Assembly (NCBI RefSeq): GCF_002858805.1
Contig: NZ_PJZI01000035.1
Span: forward strand, 1-57,899
Source: Chimaeribacter arupi
GTDB lineage: Bacteria; Pseudomonadota; Gammaproteobacteria; Enterobacterales; Enterobacteriaceae
DNA: 57,899 nucleotides
Reading direction: 5' to 3'
In this document: piece by piece, positions 51,063 through 57,899 of the stretch
Numbering within the stretch: position 1 is the first letter of the stretch
How the letters are laid out: every line of letters begins with the position of its first letter
The notes under the pieces: model-generated
Told to the model about the DNA's origin: nothing
Databases searched by the model: none
Seen by the model: only the letters and a program-made list of their open reading frames with translations
Program-made: the position numbers and the translations under genes

Positions 51063-51150
51063 GCTCACCCGGCCCTGTGTCTTCGTTCGGCAATAATTTA
51101 ATACCCCCACCAGACTGCAAATCTTTGGGTATGTAAAGACAAAGTAGGGG
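51063..51150 (+). repeat. dispersed repeat, copy 5
   Basis: An 88 bp unit in direct orientation, 110 bases after copy 4. It ends six bases before the stop codon of the lipoprotein gene on the minus strand, so the repeat array touches the effector-immunity pair. Confidence 0.8.
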
Positions 51151-51155
51151 GGTAT

Positions 51156-51668
51156 TTACTGCACTAACGTCGCCGCCTGGGCTTGGGCGGCGGCGAGGGC
51201 GTGGTCGTCAAAAATCGGTTGTTCATACTGATCGCTGAGGTTTCTGACCCGGTAAAGTTTCCAGAGGCCCTGTTCGCGCCGGAGGTAGACGCGCAGGCGC
51301 TGCGTTTTCCCCGCTTCCCGACCAAGCCGGACGTCCAGCACTTTGCCGCCCAGGTAGTCTGCGGCAGGCCCCACCTGTAACCCGGCAATCCATTCCGGGG
51401 CATAATCCTGACCATAGATAAAATAATCAGAACCGACTATCTGCTGCTCCTCGATCTTTTCAATGACACTCAACCGATCCAACGTCTCCGCCGCCACATA
51501 ACGTCGCAGGGTGGGCGAACTGTAGGTGCTCTCAACGCTGCCGCTGACAAAGGCATCCAGATAGAACCGGTAGAACGCATCAACCTGCTGCTCAGGTGTG
51601 GCCGTAGAGGCAGCACAGCCGGATAACAGCAACACAAACAGCAACACAAACAGGAAAAGTGCACGCAT
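51156..51668 (-). CDS. lipoprotein, probable immunity partner of the adjacent amidase
   Basis: The 170-residue lipoprotein has a very hydrophobic signal (FLFVLLFVLLLSGC) with lipidated C18. The mature part resembles the DUF3828-type small lipoproteins: VDAFYRFYLDAFVSG, VLDVRLGREAGKTQRLRVYLRREQGLWKLYRVRNL. Its ATG overlaps the stop of the amidase-like gene (TGATG), so production is coupled. A periplasm-facing lipoprotein coupled to a small cell-wall hydrolase suggests immunity against it. I infer this role from the arrangement. The alternative is an unrelated envelope protein. Confidence 0.7.
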   Translation of the reverse strand: MRALFLFVLLFVLLLSGCAASTATPEQQVDAFYRFYLDAFVSGSVESTYSSPTLRRYVAAETLDRLSVIEKIEEQQIVGSDYFIYGQDYAPEWIAGLQVGPAADYLGGKVLDVRLGREAGKTQRLRVYLRREQGLWKLYRVRNLSDQYEQPIFDDHALAAAQAQAATLVQ

Positions 51669-52036
51669 CAGCGTCTCCTGTAAATTTTATACGCGGGCCG
51701 TGCTGACCGGTAACCCGGGCCACCCCACATGTCACGTTGGCGAAAATCGGAATACCAATTCTGCCCATCATACATCGCCATATGCCCGCTTTCGTTACCG
51801 CCCGGATAGGGCTGGATTACGACGACATCACCCTCTTGCAACATTTCTCCTGTACCAATCACCGTAAAACCTGCGTTGCTGAGTAAACGACCATAATCTT
51901 TTGCATGCAACGTCTGTCCTATATTTACGCCGCCTGCATTAATAGCCCGGCGGGTAAAGGCTGCGCATCTTCCTTGTGAGGATGATGTTGCATGTTGTCT
52001 GATATAAACCGCCGCAGTGTGTTTATTCCATCCCAT
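51668..52036 (-). CDS. small NlpC/P60- or CHAP-like amidase, probable T6SS effector
   Basis: The 122-residue protein has a papain-like pair: C24 in QGRCAAFTRRA and H85 in GHMAMYDG, with GDVVVIQPYPGG ahead of the histidine. It ends SDFRQRDMWGGPGYRSARPAYKIY. Small cysteine amidases of this shape, without a signal peptide, occur as Tae-type T6SS effectors that cut peptidoglycan peptides. The coupled downstream lipoprotein would protect the producer. No Hcp, VgrG or PAAR gene is adjacent, so the pair would depend on the T6SS encoded elsewhere, possibly with the block at the left end of the window. The start has AAGGGA upstream. Confidence 0.75.
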   Translation of the reverse strand: MGWNKHTAAVYIRQHATSSSQGRCAAFTRRAINAGGVNIGQTLHAKDYGRLLSNAGFTVIGTGEMLQEGDVVVIQPYPGGNESGHMAMYDGQNWYSDFRQRDMWGGPGYRSARPAYKIYRRR

Positions 52037-52218
52037 CGTTTTTCCCTTTTAAGTGGCCCATTAACGGCGGCTATTCCAGCACGTGGGAAAGGAGGCGGGT
52101 AGACAAAATAGGCTATAGAAAATTGATATAGTTTTATGATTTAAAAGATAAAAAATTGATGATTAGCGGGCGGGTGCAGGGGGATGCTGCGCGGGCCGCA
52201 GCATCAGAGAAACGTGGG

Positions 52219-53430
52219 TTACTTCGGCAATTCTTGCCGGAACCCGACGCCGATGAGGCGGCCGAACAGGAACGGCAGCCAGGGGCGTTGGCGCAACCAG
52301 CGGCCGAGGGCGCGGATCATCGCCGGCGGGCGTTTGTTGCTGCCTGACCGGCGCGTCATCATCACCTGCAAAAATTGCGTGGCTTTGGTGGGGAAGGTGC
52401 GGCGGCGCTGTACGCGGCTGAGCTGGCGCAACGTCGGGACGCCGCGTTGTAACGGCGCGGCCAGCAGGTTGGCGGTGGCGACGGCGTCCTGAATCGCCAG
52501 GTTTACCCCGACACCCCCAATCGGGGACATGGCGTGCGCCGCGTCGCCGATGCACAGCAGCCCCGGCCGCGCCCAGTGGTCCAGCCGGTCAATGCGGATG
52601 CTCAGCAACTTCACCTGTTCCCAGTCCGTGATGGCCGACGCCAGCCGGTCGGCGTCAAACGGCGCGCCGGCCGCCACCTGATGCAGGAAGGCCGGTAAAC
52701 CCGCCTGCTGTAAGGCCGGCAGGCTGCCTTTGTCGATTGACACGCCGCACTGCCAGTAGTCACCCCGATCAATCATAATGAAATTCTTGCGCGGCCCGCG
52801 GTGGCCGGTCGACCACGCCGGGTCATCCGCGTGTTTCGGGATTTTCAGCCACAGCACATCACGCGGTGCACCAAAACCCCGGCTCTGTAACCCGGCCAGG
52901 GCGCGCACCGTGGAGTGGCGGCCGTCACACCCCACCACCAGATCGCTCTCAATCTGTAGCGCGCCCTGCGGTGTCATCGCGTCCACGCCAATGACGCGTT
53001 GTTGGGCGTCAACCCGCAGGCCGGTCACGCGGCTTTCCATCAACAGCGTGAAGGTGGGCAGGGCGGCGGCTTTACGCTGGAGAAAGTCGAGGAAATCCCA
53101 CTGCGGCATAAAGGCCATGAATTTGCAGCGGGTCGGCAACCGGGTGAAATCCGCAATGGTCATCTCCTGCCCGCCCATCTCCGCCTGTAAGCGTTCCATG
53201 CGCTGGTGCGGCAGCTGCAAAAACTCCTCCAGCCAGCCCAATTGGTGAATCACCTCCAGCGTCGAGGGGTGCAGGGTGTCACCGCGGAAATCACGCAGGA
53301 AATCGGCGTGCTTCTCCAGCACCACGACCTCAATGCCGCGGCGTGCCAGCAAATAACCCAGCATCATGCCTGCCGGGCCGCCGCCGGAAATACAGCACTG
53401 GGTGCGGCGCAGGGGGAAAGTCTCTGTCAT
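52219..53430 (-). CDS. FAD-dependent monooxygenase (group A, UbiH/PHBH-like)
   Basis: The 403-residue flavoprotein shows the three motifs of group A hydroxylases: GGGPAGMMLGYLLARRG at the N-terminus, GCDGRHSTVRALAG in the middle and GDAAHAMSPIGGVGVNLAIQ in the FAD-ribityl loop. It hydroxylates an aromatic or similar substrate that cannot be named. I use the ATG at 53430; a GTG one codon upstream is possible. A Fur-box candidate lies 29 bases before the start, so iron may control it. A basic, membrane-leaning C-terminus (WLRQRPWLPFLFGRLIGVGF) could bind the membrane. Confidence 0.86.
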   Translation of the reverse strand: MTETFPLRRTQCCISGGGPAGMMLGYLLARRGIEVVVLEKHADFLRDFRGDTLHPSTLEVIHQLGWLEEFLQLPHQRMERLQAEMGGQEMTIADFTRLPTRCKFMAFMPQWDFLDFLQRKAAALPTFTLLMESRVTGLRVDAQQRVIGVDAMTPQGALQIESDLVVGCDGRHSTVRALAGLQSRGFGAPRDVLWLKIPKHADDPAWSTGHRGPRKNFIMIDRGDYWQCGVSIDKGSLPALQQAGLPAFLHQVAAGAPFDADRLASAITDWEQVKLLSIRIDRLDHWARPGLLCIGDAAHAMSPIGGVGVNLAIQDAVATANLLAAPLQRGVPTLRQLSRVQRRRTFPTKATQFLQVMMTRRSGSNKRPPAMIRALGRWLRQRPWLPFLFGRLIGVGFRQELPK

Positions 53431-53868
53431 CACGGTCTCGTCTGCTTTAAATAAGAGTGATAACGATTATCATCGCCGCACCGGGGAGTCAAACTATCGC
53501 TGCCATTCAGCACGCCGTTTGCCCGTCAGCAGCGGCGGCAAACCCGCCTTCCGGCCACGGCAGCAGTTGAAAAATAAGGCAAAAGCAGCGCGGTGCCCCG
53601 GCCAGGTCAGGGCGGGTTTCTGGCGGATAAAGCAACAAGCTTGTAAAAAGATGTAACGAGATCAGCCATCCAGATGCCCGGATGGCGCGGTGTGCGCCGG
53701 GCCGTGCAGGGCGGGTGAACCGGGGGCTTGCGCGCGTTGTGCCGCGTTCACCCGGCGGCCGCAGGCCTTTTCGCTGCTGCCACATTTTGGCACATTTCCC
53801 CAGGCAGAAAACTTGATGTGAAATGCCGCAGGCTTTAGGGTTCGCCCCCTTCAAAAACGGGGATTCCG
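53431..53868. promoter_or_regulatory. intergenic region with Fur-box candidate
   Basis: The 19 bases at 53459-53477, GATAACGATTATCATCGCC, match 14 of 19 positions of the Fur consensus and should cover the promoter of the monooxygenase gene. The remainder up to the alcohol dehydrogenase is GC-rich, with a small palindrome, TGCCA-N5-TGGCA, about 90 bases before that gene. Frames there are not credible genes. Confidence 0.65.
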
Positions 53869-54924
53869 ATGAAACGATCTTTTGGCTATGCCGCCCAGTC
53901 CGCCCAGGCGGCACTCGCACCTTTCCATTTTGACCGTCGTGACACCGGGCCGGATGACGTCCGCATTGAGATCGCGTTTTGTGGCGTTTGCCACTCCGAC
54001 CTGCACATGGCCCGCAATGAGTGGAACATGAGCCGCTACCCGCTGGTGCCGGGCCATGAGATTGTCGGCCACGTCACCGAAACCGGGGCAAACGTCAGCC
54101 GCTTCAAGGTCGGCCAGCGCGTCGGCGTGGGGGTGATGGTCGGCTCCTGCGGCCAGTGTGCCGCCTGCCATGAGGGCGAAGAACAGTATTGCGACACCGG
54201 CTTCACCGCCACGTACAACGGTGAAGAGCGCGTGACAGGCGGAACCACCTTTGGCGGGTACGCCACGGACATCGTGGTCGCCCAGGATTTCGTGGTACGC
54301 GTGCCGGAACAGCTCGACCCTGCCGCAGTGGCCCCGCTGCTGTGCGCCGGTGTCACCACCTGGTCACCGCTCCGCCACTGGAATGTGCAGCCCGGCCAGC
54401 GCATCGGCGTGGTGGGGCTGGGCGGGCTGGGCCATATGGCGGTGAAACTGGCCACCGCGATGGGGGCCGAGGTGGTGCTGTTTACCACGTCGCCGGGCAA
54501 AGGTGAGGATGCGCTGCGCCTTGGCGCAAAACAGGTGGTGGTCTCCACCGATGCGCGCCAGATGGCCGCCCAGGCGAACCGCCTGGATATGATCCTGAAC
54601 TGCGTGGCCGCCCCGCATGACCTGAACCCCTATCTGGCGACGCTGAAAAGCAACGGTAAGCTGATCCTGGTCGGCATCCCGGACAGCCCGCATCAGGCCC
54701 CTGACATCACACCGATGGTGTTCAAACGCCTGAGCATTGCCGGCACCTCGATCGGCAGCATGAAAGAAACTCAGGAAATGCTCGATTTTTGTGGGGAACA
54801 TGGCATCACTGCTGATGTCGAAGTAATTCGCATGGATGAAATTGAGCAGGCGTTTGCCCGCATGAGCCGTGGCGACGTGAAGTACCGCTTTGTGATTGAT
54901 ATGAACTCCCTCCGGGCAGAATAA
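53869..54924 (+). CDS. zinc-dependent NADP alcohol dehydrogenase (YahK/CAD-like)
   Basis: The 351-residue medium-chain dehydrogenase resembles E. coli YahK: CGVCHSDLHMARNEW with the catalytic zinc cysteine and histidine, PGHEIVGHVTETG, the structural-zinc cluster CGQCAACHEGEEQYC, GGYATDIVV and GLGGLGHMAVKLA for the nucleotide. Members reduce a broad range of aldehydes with NADPH. It ends DVKYRFVIDMNSL, as in YahK. The gene is not in an obvious operon. Confidence 0.88.
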   Translation: MKRSFGYAAQSAQAALAPFHFDRRDTGPDDVRIEIAFCGVCHSDLHMARNEWNMSRYPLVPGHEIVGHVTETGANVSRFKVGQRVGVGVMVGSCGQCAACHEGEEQYCDTGFTATYNGEERVTGGTTFGGYATDIVVAQDFVVRVPEQLDPAAVAPLLCAGVTTWSPLRHWNVQPGQRIGVVGLGGLGHMAVKLATAMGAEVVLFTTSPGKGEDALRLGAKQVVVSTDARQMAAQANRLDMILNCVAAPHDLNPYLATLKSNGKLILVGIPDSPHQAPDITPMVFKRLSIAGTSIGSMKETQEMLDFCGEHGITADVEVIRMDEIEQAFARMSRGDVKYRFVIDMNSLRAE

Positions 54925-55150
54925 CCCTGCCCACTCCGTCGTAGCCCTCCCGCCTCCGGTGCAATGCCGGGGCGGACAGGCGGACGGCGCGCCGGATCCC
55001 CTTCCTGCCCCCTTATTTCCTTAATGAATACGCGGTCTTGCGAAAGGTGACTTTCACTTTTATCCATGTTTGAATAGCGCTTTCGGCTGCAATGTCAGCA
55101 CATTGATGCCTTTTTACCCATCTTTAGCCCCACCAGAGAATGAGAGTGTT

Positions 55151-56119
55151 ATGCAACCGCCCGCCCAACCGACTGACGAGCATCAACGCCTGTCCACCCT
55201 CCGTGCCTACAATATCCTCGATACGCTGCCGGAAGAACGCTTTGACCGCCTGACCCGGCTGGCGCGGCGTCTGTTTGATGTGCCGATTGCGCTGGTGTCG
55301 CTGGTGGACATGAACCGCCAGTGGTTCAAGTCCTGCCAGGGCCTGGAGGTGCAGGAGATGCCGCGTGATGTCTCCTTTTGCGGCCATGCCATCCTGGCGG
55401 ATGACATCATGGAAGTGCCGGATGCGCAAAACGACAGCCGGTTTCATGATAACCCGCTGGTGACCGGCGAGCCGGGCATCCGCTTTTATGCCGGTTGCCC
55501 GTTGATGGTGCCGGACGGCATCAAGCTCGGCACCCTCTGCCTGATTGATACTGCCCCGCGCGCGCTGAATGAAGAAGACCGGATGCTGCTGCGCGATCTG
55601 GCCGCCATGGCGGAGCAGGAGATCACCGCCATGCAGTTGGCGACGATGGATGAGCTGACGCAGATCTCCAACCGCCGCGGTTTTGAGGCGCTGGGCCAGC
55701 ATGCGCTGGACGTCTGCCACCGGCTGGCGCTGCCTGCGTCGTTGCTGTTTTTTGATATGAACGGCTTCAAGGCCATCAATGACACCTTTGGCCATGCCGA
55801 AGGCGACCAGGCATTGAAAACGTTCGCGGCACTGATGCGCGACAGCCTGCGTGACAGCGATGTGGTAGGGCGGCTTGGCGGCGATGAGTTCGCGGTGTTG
55901 CTGACCAATGCCGGGCAGCAGGAGACTCAGCAGGCGCTGGCGCGTTTGCAGGACCATATTGCCGGGTATAACGCCCGGAGCGGGCGCGGGTACGCATTAC
56001 GTTACAGCGTGGGGCAGATTGAGTATGACGGCAGGCAGGCGGTGCCGGTGGCTGACTTGCTGGCACAGGCGGATGCCCTGATGTATGCGCAAAAACGCGG
56101 CGGCACCCCCACGGCATAA
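55151..56119 (+). CDS. GAF-GGDEF diguanylate cyclase
   Basis: I start this 322-residue protein at the ATG at 55151 (MQPPAQPTDEHQRL), where family similarity begins; the ribosome site is weak. A GAF sensor domain spans about 25-160 (LARRLFDVPIALVSLVDMNR, GCPLMVPDGIKLGTLCLID) and the GGDEF domain spans about 165-320. The active site GGDEF is intact at 243-247, with an RDSD inhibitory site at 234-237, five residues upstream. It therefore should make cyclic di-GMP and be feedback-inhibited. No EAL domain or membrane helix is present. Confidence 0.92.
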   Translation: MQPPAQPTDEHQRLSTLRAYNILDTLPEERFDRLTRLARRLFDVPIALVSLVDMNRQWFKSCQGLEVQEMPRDVSFCGHAILADDIMEVPDAQNDSRFHDNPLVTGEPGIRFYAGCPLMVPDGIKLGTLCLIDTAPRALNEEDRMLLRDLAAMAEQEITAMQLATMDELTQISNRRGFEALGQHALDVCHRLALPASLLFFDMNGFKAINDTFGHAEGDQALKTFAALMRDSLRDSDVVGRLGGDEFAVLLTNAGQQETQQALARLQDHIAGYNARSGRGYALRYSVGQIEYDGRQAVPVADLLAQADALMYAQKRGGTPTA

Positions 56120-56134
56120 TGCCGTTGCCGCCAT

Positions 56135-56166
56135 AAAAAAAGGCGCCTTCCCGGCGCCTTTTTTGT
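56135..56166. terminator. bidirectional terminator between cyclase and unknown gene
   Basis: AAGGCGCC and GGCGCCTT form an 8-bp stem around TTCCC, flanked by a run of A before and a run of T after. It can end transcription from both sides. Confidence 0.9.
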
Positions 56167-56181
56167 TTTTATGCGGCGGCG

Positions 56182-56541
56182 TCAGTGGGTATGGATATCA
56201 ATATGCCCGCCGATGGCGGCCTGCTGGTAGACATGCAGCGGCACTTCCACCTGGTAACAGCGGCCGGCGTGCATCACTTCCAGCACATAACGTTCACTCT
56301 CAAAAGACTCAATCGGGATAAAGCCAAAAAAGCCTTCCGCCACACTGAACGTGCGCGTGGAGGGCAGGGCATAACGGCGGATAACACGGGCGGCCAGCGG
56401 CGCCTGTTGGCCGGTCAGGGTACGCCAGGTCTGCGAGACCGGCGCCAGCAGAGAGGCGCGCAGCGCAGCAGAGAGCAGGGCGGCCTGGGTGGCCAGCCCC
56501 TTCAACGACGCAGAGACGCGGGCAGAGCTGCTCGTTTTCAT
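56182..56541 (-). CDS. small uncharacterised protein
   Basis: I start this 119-residue protein at the ATG at 56541, seven bases after GAGGTAA. It begins MKTSSSARVSASLKGLATQA and continues with an amphipathic Ala/Leu-rich stretch. It ends in a compact domain (SVAEGFFGFIPIESFESERY, YQVEVPLHVYQQAAIGGHID). There is no clear signal peptide, although the N-terminal stretch could associate with membrane. The C-terminal HIDIHTH is histidine-rich. I do not recognise the family. Confidence 0.65.
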   Translation of the reverse strand: MKTSSSARVSASLKGLATQAALLSAALRASLLAPVSQTWRTLTGQQAPLAARVIRRYALPSTRTFSVAEGFFGFIPIESFESERYVLEVMHAGRCYQVEVPLHVYQQAAIGGHIDIHTH

Positions 56542-56695
56542 GATCGTTACCTCGTGGTCAGAGTCGGCCCGCGCGCAGGGAAACGGTTGCGGGGTCGCCC
56601 TCATATTTATAGTTATAACCGGGTAAGATCAAACTCTTTTTCTGTATAAGCTATGCCGGGCGCGCAGCAGGCTGAGTAAACAGGCTTTTTTCTGC

Positions 56696-57433
56696 TCACA
56701 CCGTGGCCGGGCGACGGCGTTTTTCTGCCAGCAGCAGCGGGCAGGAGGGGCACATTTCGTGGTCGCACAGCTCATAGCGCAGGCAGCACTGGCGGCGGAA
56801 GGAGGGGCTTTCTGCATCGGTCGGGATTTCATGGCGGGTAGGCTCGAACAGCGCATTCTTGCTGCCGTCGCACAGGGTGCGGGCGGCCAGCAGGGCCTGG
56901 CCGGGCGTGACATCCGCGTTCACCAGCTCAGCCTGTTCAATCCCCCACTGGATGCGCACGGCGGCGTTATTCCAGAAGATCCCCGGCTTCAGCCCGGCGA
57001 GATCCGCCAGTATCCCGCAGACCGGCGCAATATGCTGCACCATGCCTGCAAACCGCACAAGCGGGTCGGGCTCGGTGACCGGCTCGCCGTCGCCCTGCAA
57101 CATAAATTGCAGCGGCAGGCCATCTTCATTGAGCTGGAACCAGACGCGGTCAGCGTTAATCGGCAATTGCCAGTGGTGGGAGAGGTTCACAATCATCCAG
57201 ACCGGCAACAAGCGGGCAAAATACCATTGTGACCACATGGAGACACGGGCGCGGTGCTCAGAGGCATCGTGTGCGGCGAGGTAGGCGGCGAGCACATCAC
57301 GTGCACCTCCCGGCGTCAACAGGCGGCCGGCAGGCACCGTCCGCGGGGCGTCGGCGTCATAAGGGATAAACATGGTTTTGACCCAATCCAGCGGGCCATC
57401 GGCAAAGGAGTCTAAAATTGTCAGCATCGTCAT
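56696..57433 (-). CDS. fhuF: siderophore-iron reductase FhuF
   Basis: The 245-residue cytoplasmic protein carries the FhuF C-terminal [2Fe-2S] motif CC-x10-C-x2-C at C216, C217, C228 and C231. The N-terminal part (LPVWMIVNLSHHWQLPI, DGLPLQFMLQGDGEP) fits the family. FhuF reduces ferric hydroxamate siderophores and so releases iron inside the cell. A Fur-box candidate about 100 bases upstream agrees with iron control. The start at 57433 has weak support; the ATG at 57427 is equally possible. Confidence 0.9.
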   Translation of the reverse strand: MTMLTILDSFADGPLDWVKTMFIPYDADAPRTVPAGRLLTPGGARDVLAAYLAAHDASEHRARVSMWSQWYFARLLPVWMIVNLSHHWQLPINADRVWFQLNEDGLPLQFMLQGDGEPVTEPDPLVRFAGMVQHIAPVCGILADLAGLKPGIFWNNAAVRIQWGIEQAELVNADVTPGQALLAARTLCDGSKNALFEPTRHEIPTDAESPSFRRQCCLRYELCDHEMCPSCPLLLAEKRRRPATV

Positions 57434-57899
57434 GCGCCTGGCACCAGAAATCTTTTTATCAGTCCTCCCGCCCCGGCAGATACCCCGGCACGGCCTCTGT
57501 CGGTCAGTGTAAGCGAGCCTGATAGGAAATGGTAATGATTTCGATTTGTATTATGATCTAAATGTGCGGAAGCAGGGGGTAAGCCCTTGTCATTGACTGT
57601 GAAACGGCCAACCGCTGCCTGACCTTTCCCATACTCTCCATACCGTTCTTTCGATTTTTTTCGTTTTCGGGCGATTCACGCGGGAATAAAAAATCCTTTA
57701 TTAAGGATAAATACCGGGTTAATGCCGCAGGCAATACGTTTTTATCTCCCTTTCCCCCCTGTTTATTTCATAAAATCCGACGGAAAAAGGTTAACCATGC
57801 GTTATTTTTATATCACTAAAAACGCATTTTTTAGCGGGTAAGGCGAATCAATTAATCGGCGCTTAAATAAGTATTAATGTTCGCTTAAATATTAACTGA
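57434..57899. promoter_or_regulatory. AT-rich terminal region with Fur-box candidate
   Basis: The 19 bases at 57531-57549 start GGTAATGATTTCGATT and match about 12 of 19 positions of the Fur consensus. They are a candidate site for fhuF. From 57640 on the region is AT-rich, without a recognisable gene, and the window ends there. Confidence 0.5.

Noticed and set aside
50855-51150. CRISPR array
   Set aside because: The units are 88 bp, irregularly spaced and diverged, with no short identical repeat/spacer pattern and no cas genes nearby.
53507-53920. Minus-strand frame of 137 codons before the alcohol dehydrogenase
   Set aside because: Arg/Pro-rich composition, no family match, no ribosome site, and it overlaps the start of the dehydrogenase gene.

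Overview
The window looks like a chromosomal segment of a GC-rich member of the Enterobacterales, most likely Serratia-like (Yersiniaceae or a close relative). The reasons are Cbl and LgoD/LgoT/LgoR proteins that closely resemble E. coli ones, a Klebsiella-type nas operon, a Serratia-type PpkA/PppA/FHA block of a type VI secretion system (T6SS), and uniformly high GC except in a few AT-rich islands. No search was run, so all names rest on recognised motifs and remembered family sequences.

Layout. 1-675: dispersed repeats and a terminator. 676-6559 (minus): T6SS post-translational control genes (ppkA, an RtkS-like secreted protein, pppA, an FHA protein), then a Tai4-like immunity protein and an SH3-type lipoprotein. 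6813-19895 (plus): cbl, nasR and the nitrate/nitrite assimilation operon nasF-E-D-(CB)-A-cobA, controlled by a sigma-54 promoter and an ANTAR/NasR attenuation leader. NasC and NasB lie in one open frame. 19897-24327 (minus): a PEBP-family protein and a three-subunit GMC/cytochrome c sugar-acid dehydrogenase. 24663-28308: a short inverse autotransporter and a ClcB-like chloride channel. 28309-33252: an AT-rich island with a ToxR/CadC-like membrane regulator, a Wzx-type flippase, a TupA-like ATP-grasp enzyme and a GT2 glycosyltransferase. 33415-36795 (minus): a Spy-like chaperone and a cyanide-insensitive-type bd oxidase operon with a 53-residue third subunit. 37128-40806: a MocR regulator, then a cytochrome P450/ABM monooxygenase pair with a divergent ArsR regulator. 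40835-44438: the L-galactonate genes lgoT, lgoR and lgoD. 44444-50490: two uncharacterised proteins and a LacI-controlled ABC transporter/M24 peptidase-like operon with two visible operators. 50491-52036: more copies of the left-end repeat, next to an amidase/lipoprotein pair that looks like an orphan T6SS effector-immunity module. 52219-57433: a flavin monooxygenase, an alcohol dehydrogenase, a diguanylate cyclase, a small unknown protein and FhuF, with two Fur-box candidates.

How it works together. Under nitrogen limitation sigma-54/NtrC would start nas transcription. Nitrate or nitrite bound to NasR would let RNA polymerase pass the leader terminator. NasFED imports nitrate, NasA reduces it to nitrite and NasCB reduces nitrite to ammonium using siroheme that CobA helps to make. 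The T6SS block would switch secretion through FHA phosphorylation. The most interesting leads are the NasC-NasB single frame, the repeat family shared by the two T6SS-related loci, the LacI/ABC/M24 operon, the isolated flippase/ATP-grasp/GT2 cluster and the P450 without a canonical ExxR motif.
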